32,932 bases of DNA from Planctomycetota bacterium. GTDB taxonomy: Bacteria; Planctomycetota; JACQVV01. The position numbers and the translations under genes are program-made. A model generated the notes under the pieces. The model was not told the DNA's origin, made no database searches, and was given only the letters and a program-made list of their open reading frames with translations. This document shows, piece by piece, positions 25,741 to 32,932 of the stretch (position 1 is the stretch's first letter; each line of letters opens with the position of its first letter). The stretch lies in contig JACQVV010000482.1 of the NCBI GenBank assembly GCA_016209595.1, positions 1-32,932 of the forward strand, given 5' to 3'.

Positions 25741-25951
25741 CGCTGGTCCGGGACTCCAGGGCGAGGCCGGCGAAGAGGTTGCGATTCCCCTCGTCGTGCT
25801 CCTCGAGCCACTCGGCCCATCTTCGGTCGCCATCCTCGCGGCTGGGACGGTCGAGGGCCGCCCAGGCGAGACGCACCCGGGATATCCCCAGCGCGAACCG
25901 CTCGCCGGGCGCGAGACTCCGCAGCCGCGTGAGATCCTCGGATTGGCTCAC
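25733..25951 (-). CDS. Small protein overlapping the nucleotidyltransferase gene (possible antitoxin)
   Basis: The 72-residue product starts at GTG 25951 with only a weak SD (GAATCGAG). It is highly charged and helical in character (LTRLRSLAPGERFALG, WAEWLEEHDEGN) with no signal peptide or TM segment. It ends within the nucleotidyltransferase start region (8-nt overlap), which is the order expected for antitoxin then toxin. I do not recognise a family, and coding status rests on the overlap and the frame. GC-rich shadow ORFs of this size are common in this window, so confidence is moderate. Confidence 0.55.
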   Translation of the reverse strand: MSQSEDLTRLRSLAPGERFALGISRVRLAWAALDRPSREDGDRRWAEWLEEHDEGNRNLFAGLALESRTSGE

Positions 25952-25980
25952 GACTCGATTCTAGACCCGGCTTGGGGATC

Positions 25981-25998
25981 GGCGCCAGGCAGGGCGCC
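25981..25998. repeat. Short GC inverted repeat followed by a T-run
   Basis: GGCGCC, a 6-base loop, then GGCGCC, and five bases later on the plus strand a CTTTTTC run. It lies between the divergent small ORF and the HEAT-like membrane gene. It could block antisense transcription or belong to the promoter region. Confidence 0.3.
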
Positions 25999-26033
25999 TC
26001 GAACTTTTTCCTCCGAGGTTGTCGCCGCGCACG

Positions 26034-26063
26034 TTGACCGGCTTCCGGGCGAGTCCCTAGAAT
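26034..26063 (+). promoter_or_regulatory. Putative sigma-70 promoter for the HEAT-like membrane protein
   Basis: TTGACC (26034-26039) and TAGAAT (26058-26063) are each 5-of-6 matches to the -35 and -10, with 18 bases between. The predicted start is near 26070, upstream of the gene at 26125. An AAGGAG at 26076-26081 follows it but is too far from the ATG to serve it. Confidence 0.55.
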
Positions 26064-26124
26064 GCGCCGGGAAGTAAGGAGTCTCACAATATTAGTGGCC
26101 TGCTGAGAGGAGCGTAGCGACGGC

Positions 26125-27441
26125 ATGGGGGTCCCGGATCCCGATCTTGGCGGGCTGTCGGATGTCCTTCGCTGGACGCCGGGACCCCTCCTCGTCGCGA
26201 GCGCGCTCGCCGCCCTCGTGCTCGCCGCGCTCCTTGCGGCGACCTGCCACCTCGTATCGTGTCGCTTGCGCGGTGGGAGAAGGACCCCTCCCGCCTGGCT
26301 CCCCGGCTTCATCCTTCTCGCCGCGGGCTTCCTCCTCTGGTCCGGCCCGGAAAGCCTCCTTCCATTCCCATGGCGGGCCATCGAGTCCACGGGAGCCCAT
26401 CCCGCCCTCCCCGGCCTCGTCCTCACCCTGGCCGGGGCCGCCTGGATGGCCGGGGCGCGGTTCGCCCGGATCGTCCCGCCCCGGGGCCGCGCCGCCCTCT
26501 TCTCGGCGCTCGTCGCGGCCGCGGGCCTCGCGGGCGCGGGAGCCGCGCGAACCGCGGAGCCGGACGCCGATTCCGCCCGGGCCCGGACCGCGCTCCGCGC
26601 GCACCTCGAGCGCGGGCGAGGGCTGGGAGAAGTCGAGGAGCTCTACCTCGTTCTCGCGGAGCTCCCGGAGGACGAGGCCGGGCGTTTCCTCGCCCTGGAG
26701 GCGTTCCTCGCCGAGCCTCGCCTTGCCACCCGGACGCTCGGCCAGCGCGGTCGCCTGGACGACCTCGCCAGCCTCGCCGCGAGTGCGGACACGGGGGAGC
26801 TCCGCGTCGAGTCCGCCCTCGAACTCGCGAAGGCCGGAGACGGGCGTGCCCTGCCCGCGCTTCTCGCCGCCTGGGGTCCCCACGGTCCCGACTTCGGTCC
26901 CGCCGCCTGCGAGCTCGCCGCGGCGCTTGCGCGACTCGGACGCCCCGAGGCGGACGCCTGGATCGCGTCGCGCCTGAAAGAAAGGAGGGGCGCGCCCCCT
27001 CCCTCGCTCGGGCCCGAAGAGAGAAGGATCCTCGCGCGGATAGAGGAGCGCGAGCTCGCGCTCCTCGCGAGCAAGCTCGACGAGTTCGGCGCGCCGCGTC
27101 CCGTGGGTCTCTCGCCCACCAGGCCGCACCTCGAGGACTCCGCCGGATTCGTGGAGGGGGCCGCTGGCGATCCCTACCGCGCGTTCCTCGCCCGGGATGT
27201 CCGGCCGGTCGCCGAGGACCGTGAACACGCGCGACTCCTCGTCCTTTCGGGCGCGGTCCCACCCGATGAGGTCCTCGCGCAAGACCTCGCGGACCCCCGC
27301 GGCAGCGCCTTCCCGCTCGCCGCCTGGTGCGCCATTTTCGCCCGCCGGAAGGCACTTCGCGACCGCTTCACCCGCCACCTCGATAGCAGCTATCGCCCGC
27401 TGGTCGCCCTGGGGGTTCTTGCGCTGCGAGAGGATCGCTAG
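26125..27441 (+). CDS. Membrane protein with HEAT-like helical repeats
   Basis: The product has 438 residues. ATG 26125 lies 12 nt after GAGGAG, a slightly long spacing. Four hydrophobic segments occupy about 21-44, 59-73, 95-110 and 122-141. The remaining 290 residues are soluble helical repeats of 30-40 residues (VEELYLVLAELPEDEAG, LRVESALELAKAGDGRALPALLAA, ACELAAALARLGRPEADAWI), like HEAT/ARM or PBS-lyase repeats, which act as protein-binding scaffolds. The C-terminal repeat domain probably faces the cytoplasm or periplasm next to a membrane anchor. No catalytic motif is seen. A sigma-70-like promoter lies at 26034-26063. The gene converges with the PHP hydrolase. Confidence 0.82.
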   Translation: MGVPDPDLGGLSDVLRWTPGPLLVASALAALVLAALLAATCHLVSCRLRGGRRTPPAWLPGFILLAAGFLLWSGPESLLPFPWRAIESTGAHPALPGLVLTLAGAAWMAGARFARIVPPRGRAALFSALVAAAGLAGAGAARTAEPDADSARARTALRAHLERGRGLGEVEELYLVLAELPEDEAGRFLALEAFLAEPRLATRTLGQRGRLDDLASLAASADTGELRVESALELAKAGDGRALPALLAAWGPHGPDFGPAACELAAALARLGRPEADAWIASRLKERRGAPPPSLGPEERRILARIEERELALLASKLDEFGAPRPVGLSPTRPHLEDSAGFVEGAAGDPYRAFLARDVRPVAEDREHARLLVLSGAVPPDEVLAQDLADPRGSAFPLAAWCAIFARRKALRDRFTRHLDSSYRPLVALGVLALREDR

Positions 27442-27476
27442 CCACCACAGCTCCGCGGGTCGAAAAGCAAGGCGAA

Positions 27477-27502
27477 AGGGCGGCCCTGGGAAAAGCCGCC
27501 CT
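27477..27502 (-). terminator. Intrinsic-type terminator of the PHP gene
   Basis: AGGGCGGC and GCCGCCCT form an 8-bp stem with a 10-base loop. On the minus strand it is followed by TTCGCCTTGCTTTT, and it lies about 60 nt downstream of the PHP gene stop. It also sits 35 nt after the end of the convergent plus-strand gene and may act both ways. Confidence 0.65.
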
Positions 27503-27564
27503 CTCAACTGGGTACGGAATCCGAATGGACTTCGGATGGGAATGGGTCTTTTGGGGTGCTTCTC

Positions 27565-28938
27565 CTACTTCGAACCAGCGTAGATGGGACTCGTCATGGC
27601 CCCTCGGCAGTAGCCGGGTCGCGGGACCGAGAGATTCAGGATCCGGTCGTACCGGTCGTCGAAGACAACGGTCGGGAGCGCCGTGGGGACGGTGCCGAAG
27701 GTGAGGCCGTAGTTCTTCGCGAAGACGATCAGGTTGAGGACGCCGGTCGCGTAGTGCGAGGGGTCGTTCTGGATGAGCTGGGCGAACTCCTGGCCGCCAG
27801 GGACGTTGTCCTTCAGGACCTCGTAGACATCGGCCCGATACCAGGTGTAGGCAGAAGGCGTGTCGCTATAGGAGAAGACGAAGGGATCGCTCGTGATCTG
27901 GACCTTGTGGCGGACGGTCCGGTTCGCGACCACTTCGAGGAACCCGCCGACCGCACCTTTCACCTCGACCCGGAAATCGATCCGGCCGCCCAGAGGAAGC
28001 GTGTCGCCGAGCATGGTCTCGTAGGAGCCGTCACCGTCTCCGTCGGCGCGGAAGTCGACCCGCGCCCCGTCCGGGCCGCGGTTGACCCAGGTCCTCCCCC
28101 GGCGGATCCCGTCGAGAAGGCCCTTGGGCGAGAGCTCGGTCGCGTAGATCCAGGTGGAGGGGTGGCCGGGGACGAAGGCCATGTGCCGGTCGCCGCCACC
28201 CACCATGGGAACCTTGATCCCGTCGTCGAGGATCCCCTCCCAGAAGGCGAGCGACTGCTCGTTCGATCCGCCCTTGGCCTGAAGGCAGGGGCGGATCCAG
28301 GGATTCGGCACGAAGCCCACCTGATCGAGCCCCATCCCGCGGATGGTGAGGTCGACCTCCTTGGGCTCGGTGTCGGGGTTCCTGAAGTGCCAGGGCTGGT
28401 TCCAGACCTCGACCGCGTCGAAGCGCTCGACGTTCCAGATCCAGATATCCCCCTTCGACGAGGGGTGGTTGATGATGAAGACGCCACCCTGTCGGTGGCA
28501 GTCGTCGATCGCGGCCTGGACCTGCGCGTTTCTCGTCGCTGGACCACGGCTTCCGTCGATCTCTGGCACCTGCTTCGAGATGCCGATCGCGCCGGCGTGC
28601 CCCGTCCCGCCCCACTCCTCGCCGCCCAGGAGGACGACCTTCGAGCTCGTGAAGTTCGGGTCGCTCAGGACCTTGTCGGTTCGGTGGTCGGTGACGGCAA
28701 GATAGTCGAGTCCCGCCCACTCGGCGAGCCGCATCGAGGTCGCGACGTCGTCCCCCATCTGGCGCCGGGCGTCCTCGCTGTAGGTCGTGTGATAATGGAG
28801 GTCGCCGCGGAAGAACGCGGGCGCGGCGGGGCTTGTGTGGTTGGAGTCCGGCTGGGTCTTGACGCATCCACGCATCCCGCCCAGGAGCGGAAGTGCGGCG
28901 AGGGCGACGAGGAGAACGATCAGGCGGCGTGGCTTCAT
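27565..28938 (-). CDS. Exported PHP-domain metallohydrolase (CehA/McbA-like)
   Basis: The product has 457 residues. The N-terminus (RRLIVLLVALAALPLLGG) is a signal peptide; a nearby Cys25 does not have a good lipobox. The PHP metal-binding pattern is HYH (48-50, in GDLHYHTTYSED), AVTDHRTD (Asp84, His85), NHP in VFIINHPSS, and GGGDRHMAF in the later metal site. The ~300-residue PHP domain is followed by a beta-rich C-terminal region (VEVKGAVGGFLEVVANRTVRHK) ending in YCRGAMTSPIYAG. Family members hydrolyse phosphoesters or carbamates with bound divalent metals. The substrate is unknown. A terminator follows at 27477-27502. The start is ATG 28938. Confidence 0.88.
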   Translation of the reverse strand: MKPRRLIVLLVALAALPLLGGMRGCVKTQPDSNHTSPAAPAFFRGDLHYHTTYSEDARRQMGDDVATSMRLAEWAGLDYLAVTDHRTDKVLSDPNFTSSKVVLLGGEEWGGTGHAGAIGISKQVPEIDGSRGPATRNAQVQAAIDDCHRQGGVFIINHPSSKGDIWIWNVERFDAVEVWNQPWHFRNPDTEPKEVDLTIRGMGLDQVGFVPNPWIRPCLQAKGGSNEQSLAFWEGILDDGIKVPMVGGGDRHMAFVPGHPSTWIYATELSPKGLLDGIRRGRTWVNRGPDGARVDFRADGDGDGSYETMLGDTLPLGGRIDFRVEVKGAVGGFLEVVANRTVRHKVQITSDPFVFSYSDTPSAYTWYRADVYEVLKDNVPGGQEFAQLIQNDPSHYATGVLNLIVFAKNYGLTFGTVPTALPTVVFDDRYDRILNLSVPRPGYCRGAMTSPIYAGSK

Positions 28939-29046
28939 GCCGGAAGGGTAAGCAAGAGCCGTGCCGTCAGAAAGAACGCCGCAAGTACTTGTGTCGTAGT
29001 GCGCTTCGAGATCGAGAGGCGTCTTGGCAGCCGTTACGCTCCGAAA

Positions 29047-29067
29047 CGCATTACCCGAAGTAACGCG
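29047..29067 (-). terminator. Terminator-like hairpin after the SEC-C gene
   Basis: CGCATTAC and GTAACGCG pair with one mismatch around a CCGAA loop. On the minus strand it starts 8 nt after the SEC-C stop codon and is followed by TTTCGG, so it probably ends the two-gene operon. Confidence 0.55.
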
Positions 29068-29074
29068 CTCCCGC

Positions 29075-30928
29075 CTATTTCATGCAGCACTTCTTGAACT
29101 TCTTCCCGCTGCCGCAGGGGCACGGGTCGTTCCGGTCCACGGGGCCGCTTGGTGCCCGGACGGGGCGCGGCCTCTCCGGGGAAGGGCGGGCCTTGATCTG
29201 GCGCTCGATCTCGCCGGCGCGCTCCTCCCGGCCCGCGGCGCGGAAGACCCCGGCAGCGACCAGGAGGAGTTCGGGTGCCGCCGGCCCACGGGCGAGAGCC
29301 TCCTCGGCAAGCTCGGCCGCGCTGCGGTCCTCTCCGATCGCGGTGAGAAGCATCGCGTACTCCATGAGCGCCCCCGGCCCCGCGTTCGCCTTGTGTGCCG
29401 CGCCTCGCGCGGCCCAGAGAGCCGGGATGATGGCCCGGGCCTCGTCCTCCCGGTTGCCTTCGCGTTTCTCATCCTCTCCCATCGAGAGAAGCCGGAGCGG
29501 CATCTCGCGGAGATCGAGTCCCGCGGCGATCAGGGGATCGAGGAGCTCGAAGTACCTCTTGATCCGGTCGAGCCGATCCGGGTCCAGCGGGTGCCCTCCG
29601 ATCCGGCGGCAGTAGGGGCAGGGGACGTCTTCTGGGTAGAAGAAGTCGCGGCCGGGCTCTCCCATGGGGGCCGGCGAGACGTAGAGCCGGACAAGGTCCT
29701 GGACGAACGAACGGCCGCACTCGCGGCAGACGAGGTGCGCGCGGACGCGCTCGGGCAAACGTGCGAATCCGAGTTTCGCCGCGGAGAGAAGCGCCTCCGG
29801 CGTGTCCCGGCGGATCGCCTCCAGCCGCGCCGCGAGTTCCCCTTCGGGCCGCTCGAGGAGCCCTTCGAGCTGCGAGAGTGAAAGGAGCGCCTCGCCCAGC
29901 CCGAGCCAGCCGGTCGTCTCGAAGGCCCGCTTCACGGGGCCGTAGAGCGAGGGATGGCGGAGCGCTTGCGCGATCCCTCCCGGGTCGGGGAGACGGTCGC
30001 GCCACTCCTCGAAGCGCGCCGCGAGGTGGGTCGAGGCGGGAGCGCCGATCCGACCGAGGATCGCCTGCGCCCGAAGAGCGAACGGACAGCGCTTGTGTTC
30101 GACCAGGAGATCGAAGAGGAGCTCGACCTCGCCGGCCTCGGGAGAGCGCTCGAGGAGCAAGATGTAGACGTCGAGTGCCCCTCCGTGTGCGGGGAGCCGG
30201 GCGCGAACGCGCCGGGCGAGCGCGGGGAGCGAGTCCTGGCGCGTGCGCTCCAGCGCCTCGGCCGCCGCGCCGTCGAACGGGGTCGCGCCGGGAGCTTCGT
30301 CGAGGAGATCCACCAGGGAACCCGGGGGGATCGCCGAAAGCGCTCCCGCGTCGAGGTCCGGAAGGAGGGCGGCGCACCCGATCGTGAGAAGGGCTCGCCC
30401 CAGGGCTTTCGACTCCTCCTCACCGAGCTCCGGCCGGCCGGTGAGATCGCGCGACTCCGTGAGGAAGTAGGCCGCGAAGTCGCGCCCGGACTCGAGGACC
30501 TCTCCCTTTCCCCGTCCGGTCGCTTCCACCCGGGGCTCGAGCGCCTCCCGAACACCCGCAGGATCGAGCTTCGCCAGCGCGAGGATCTCCTCCCTTCCAG
30601 GCACGGGAAGACCCGCGGCCTCCGGCAGCGCGAAGAAGAGCGCATGGAGGCTCCCCGGATCTGCCATCGAGACATCGACCATCGGATCAAGATCCGGAAG
30701 GAACGTGGAGATCCCGCCGAGGACGAGCAAAGCTCCCCTTTCCTCCTCCAGGCACGAGCGCATCCAGTTCTCGACGTCCGCGCGACGTTTCGATGTCGCG
30801 GCGAGGACGTGGAGTCGTGTGAGCCGGCTCTCCGTGGTCTCGTCCTTCGGGGCGCGGCGGAGGATCGCGTCGAATTGCTCTCGGGAGAGCTTCGGTTTCT
30901 CTGCCGGGGCGGGTTCGTTCTCGGCCAT
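29075..30928 (-). CDS. Large cytoplasmic protein with zinc ribbon, TPR-like helices and C-terminal SEC-C motif
   Basis: The product has 617 residues from ATG 30928. There is no signal peptide or TM segment. The N-terminal 400 residues are helical and unrecognised. A zinc ribbon has Cys401, Cys404 (VCRECG) and Cys437, Cys440 (CPYC). TPR-like helices follow at about 480-590 (EYAMLLTAIGEDRSAAELAEEAL). The protein ends with the SEC-C motif NDPCPCGSGKKFKKCC, the zinc tail known from SecA and from many unrelated proteins, which often binds ribosomes or SecB-like partners. The gene lies 15 nt after the multihaem cytochrome stop, suggesting an operon. No catalytic residues are visible; role unknown. 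Confidence 0.85.
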   Translation of the reverse strand: MAENEPAPAEKPKLSREQFDAILRRAPKDETTESRLTRLHVLAATSKRRADVENWMRSCLEEERGALLVLGGISTFLPDLDPMVDVSMADPGSLHALFFALPEAAGLPVPGREEILALAKLDPAGVREALEPRVEATGRGKGEVLESGRDFAAYFLTESRDLTGRPELGEEESKALGRALLTIGCAALLPDLDAGALSAIPPGSLVDLLDEAPGATPFDGAAAEALERTRQDSLPALARRVRARLPAHGGALDVYILLLERSPEAGEVELLFDLLVEHKRCPFALRAQAILGRIGAPASTHLAARFEEWRDRLPDPGGIAQALRHPSLYGPVKRAFETTGWLGLGEALLSLSQLEGLLERPEGELAARLEAIRRDTPEALLSAAKLGFARLPERVRAHLVCRECGRSFVQDLVRLYVSPAPMGEPGRDFFYPEDVPCPYCRRIGGHPLDPDRLDRIKRYFELLDPLIAAGLDLREMPLRLLSMGEDEKREGNREDEARAIIPALWAARGAAHKANAGPGALMEYAMLLTAIGEDRSAAELAEEALARGPAAPELLLVAAGVFRAAGREERAGEIERQIKARPSPERPRPVRAPSGPVDRNDPCPCGSGKKFKKCCMK

Positions 30929-30943
30929 CGGGGCATGTTCCAG

Positions 30944-32932
30944 TCAGGGAATGGTTGTCGTCTTCTCGGCGAGGAATCGTTCCAGGGGGCGATCCGCTTT
31001 CTCTCCCGGCCGGCCGCGGGCCAGCCGGCTGACGAGCGCCGAGCGCACATGATACGGCCCCTCGGTCCTCTCGAGCGACAGAACGACCCGGAGCGAACGC
31101 GACTCTCCGGCCGCGATCCGGGTGTCCTCGAGGACGCCCGTGGCGCGCTCGAAGGGGGCGCCGTCGCCGGGCGGGACGTCGAGCCGGCGGGCGAAGGCGA
31201 GCCCCGGGAGCCCGGCGAAGGCGCCTTCGCAGTACCTGTCCTCGGGGGAGAGTTCCGGAGTGCTCGGGATGCCGGCCTCGGGCCCGAGGACCGGACCGCT
31301 GGCGATTGCGAGCTCCCTCCCCTTCCTGTCCACCGCGACAATGACGAGATAGAGCGTCCTCCCGGCCTTCCCGGCAGGGGCCGCGTGGCCCCCGTCGTTC
31401 TCGACCGAGACCTCGATCGCCAGCTGGAGCTTTCCCTGGCGCGTCGCGCTCATGGCGAGCGGGAGCCCATCGGCGTTTTCTCCCTCGGGCGTCATGGGGA
31501 AGGAGTGGTCGTGGAACTCGGTCGCGTTCCTGGGGAGCTGGTAGCGCGCGATCTGGCGCGGATCCATCGTCGGCGGCATGTGGCAGTCCTGGCAGGTCTT
31601 CACGCCCTCCCGCCCCCTCGCGTACTCCTTCCACTCCGACCAGGTCGTGTCCACGGGGACTCCCGATGCGTTCGCGTGCTCGTGGCAAGCGGCACAGTAC
31701 TCGCTCCTCTCGTAGAGGCGGTTCCAGGCCGCCCCCATGAACGCGTAGTAGGAATCGGGGAGCGGGCCGAAGACGAGCTTCACGGGACCCGGACGCGTGC
31801 GGTCCTCGGGATCCGGGCGCAGCAGGAGAAGCCGGTCTGCCGGGGGGAGGTCCATTCGGATCGACGCGATCTTGTGGCACGGGTCGCAGCCGATCCCGGC
31901 AAGGCGCGGGCCTCGCGCCACGTCCGGCGCAGCGCCCTCGAAGTGCGCGCCGGTCTCGTGGCAGGGCCGACAGGAGAGGCTCGCCCAGGTCGCGTAGAGA
32001 GAGCTCTTCCCGCTCCAGGCGTGGGCGGAGTCCTTCCACTGGTCGTGGTGCACGTCGTGGCAGTTTCCGCAGCGGATGAGCTCCCTCGCGTCGGGCACCG
32101 GCGACACGAATCGGTACTCGGGGTGGTCACGCTCGGGGAGCCGCCGCAGCCGGAAGAGGGCGACCGGCGCCTCGGGATCGACCCAGGTGGCCGAGTTGTG
32201 GTAGCCGGGAGCGGCGCAGGCAAGCAGCATGGGGTTCGGCGGGCGATCGATCGAGAAATCGAACGTCCCCTCGGGCCCCGTGACGGCGAGCATCCGCGAC
32301 TCGGCGCGGAGGAAGATCGCCGCACCGACCACGGGCGTGCCTTCCGAGGTCACGCTCCCCCGCACCGTGACGCGATCCCGGACGAGAAAGTGCTCCATCT
32401 CCTCGTTGGCGACCAGGCTCTCGGAGAGCGCCCGCTCGCCTCTTTCGTCGAGGAGGACTCCCGTTCCCCACTGAACATGTTCGGGCCGCGTGTTGTGGTA
32501 GTACTCGATCCGGACCCGCTGCCTGTCTTCCTCGAAGACGACCCGCGCCCCCCCCGCGTTGCTGTAGCTATAGGTCAGGTTGACGCAGGACCACTGGACT
32601 CGCGCCTCGTCCCCCTCGCGCCGGCCCGAGCCGACCGCGAACCACGCGCTCCCGTTCTTCGTGTCCGTGTAGTCGGTGCCCCACGAGGCGAGAGCGATCT
32701 CGTCCCCGCGCTCGTAGAAGTCGAGTCGATAGCGGAACTTCCCGAAGAGGTATCGGCCGAGAACCCGGAAGGCGGGCGCCGGCGCGAGGAGCGCGAAGTC
32801 CGGGCCGCCCTCGAAGCGCGCGAGGTCGGCCTCCCACCGGGCGCGGAGGTCGGCCGGGACCCTCTCCCGCTGGGAGTCGCCCATCTCCTCGTCGTTCGTG
32901 GGTCCGCAGGCGGCGAGCGCGAGCACGAGCCC
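30944..32932 (-). CDS. Pentahaem c-type cytochrome lipoprotein with carboxypeptidase-regulatory-like domain (5' end off the window)
   Basis: Frame is open to the right edge; the last bases encode LVLALAAC, a lipobox, so the true start lies just beyond. Counting from the first in-window start (GTG 32926), five CXXCH motifs occur at 286-290 (CGNCH), 319-323 (CRPCH), 347-351 (CDPCH), 411-415 (CAACH) and 445-449 (CQDCH). A beta-sandwich domain at about 185-255 (VRGSVTSEGTPVVGAAIFLRAESR is split across it) matches a carboxypeptidase-regulatory-like repeat that often links haem domains. The ~200 residues after the last haem form a beta-rich tail. It resembles outer-membrane cytochrome c554-type and related haem proteins used in respiratory electron transfer. 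Redox partner unknown; the SEC-C gene is 15 nt downstream. Confidence 0.88.
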   Translation of the reverse strand, partial: GLVLALAACGPTNDEEMGDSQRERVPADLRARWEADLARFEGGPDFALLAPAPAFRVLGRYLFGKFRYRLDFYERGDEIALASWGTDYTDTKNGSAWFAVGSGRREGDEARVQWSCVNLTYSYSNAGGARVVFEEDRQRVRIEYYHNTRPEHVQWGTGVLLDERGERALSESLVANEEMEHFLVRDRVTVRGSVTSEGTPVVGAAIFLRAESRMLAVTGPEGTFDFSIDRPPNPMLLACAAPGYHNSATWVDPEAPVALFRLRRLPERDHPEYRFVSPVPDARELIRCGNCHDVHHDQWKDSAHAWSGKSSLYATWASLSCRPCHETGAHFEGAAPDVARGPRLAGIGCDPCHKIASIRMDLPPADRLLLLRPDPEDRTRPGPVKLVFGPLPDSYYAFMGAAWNRLYERSEYCAACHEHANASGVPVDTTWSEWKEYARGREGVKTCQDCHMPPTMDPRQIARYQLPRNATEFHDHSFPMTPEGENADGLPLAMSATRQGKLQLAIEVSVENDGGHAAPAGKAGRTLYLVIVAVDRKGRELAIASGPVLGPEAGIPSTPELSPEDRYCEGAFAGLPGLAFARRLDVPPGDGAPFERATGVLEDTRIAAGESRSLRVVLSLERTEGPYHVRSALVSRLARGRPGEKADRPLERFLAEKTTTIP

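Noticed and set aside
24031..25932. A 633-codon plus-strand frame
   Set aside because: It is antisense to pcnB and the nucleotidyltransferase pair, which have clear family motifs.
26092..27507. A 471-codon minus-strand frame
   Set aside because: It is antisense to the membrane HEAT-like gene and has Gly/Arg/Glu-biased composition.
27556..29097. A 513-codon plus-strand frame
   Set aside because: It is the antisense shadow of the PHP gene, whose metal motifs are on the other strand.
1..32932. Insertion sequence, CRISPR array, tRNA or rRNA
   Set aside because: No transposase, direct-repeat array or RNA gene signature was seen on either strand.

Overview
The window is about 33 kb of very GC-rich bacterial chromosome, densely packed and apparently free of insertion sequences, CRISPR arrays, tRNAs and rRNAs. 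GTG and TTG starts are common. A transmembrane Ser/Thr kinase with a DWG (not DFG) metal-binding motif and C-terminal TPR-like helices, a signal-peptide sulfatase, a HEAT-repeat zinc peptidase, a PHP-domain metallohydrolase and a multihaem c-type cytochrome with a carboxypeptidase-regulatory-like domain are together typical of Planctomycetota or an allied uncultivated lineage. The phylum is an inference; no marker gene is present.

Left part (1-9.3 kb). A membrane Ser/Thr kinase runs off the left edge on the minus strand. Beside it on the plus strand lies a decayed mazEF toxin-antitoxin pair in which both genes keep only their ends. Next comes a minus-strand pair: a 1310-residue lipoprotein with about 42 cysteines in its last 300 residues, overlapping by 13 nt a secreted protein of unknown function. 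Divergent from it is a secreted NTF2-like protein.

Middle (9.3-22.1 kb). A cholesterol-oxidase-like GMC oxidoreductase diverges from a secreted alpha/beta hydrolase, which is coupled by an ATGA overlap to a Na+/Ca2+ exchanger. A convergent sulfatase follows. A plus-strand run then holds a soluble Ser/Thr kinase 8 nt upstream of a UvrA that appears to lack the insertion domain, followed by a secreted HEAT/HExxH peptidase with a coiled-coil insert.

Right part (22.1-32.9 kb). Minus-strand genes include a small CXXCH cytochrome whose frame is interrupted by a single TGA and then stays open for 185 more codons. A hairpin resembling a bacterial SECIS lies just downstream of that TGA, so this is a candidate selenocysteine-containing cytochrome and the most interesting item here. 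Upstream of it are a two-TM protein, a PcnB-type poly(A) polymerase, and an overlapping small-ORF/nucleotidyltransferase pair that looks like a toxin-antitoxin module. A plus-strand HEAT-like membrane protein, a minus-strand PHP-domain hydrolase, and a minus-strand pair (pentahaem cytochrome lipoprotein, then SEC-C zinc protein) complete the window. The cytochrome runs off the right edge.

Most products are predicted to be exported or membrane-bound. No single pathway links them; the recognisable local units are the overlapping or closely spaced pairs described above. No stretch longer than about 300 bases lacks a gene.
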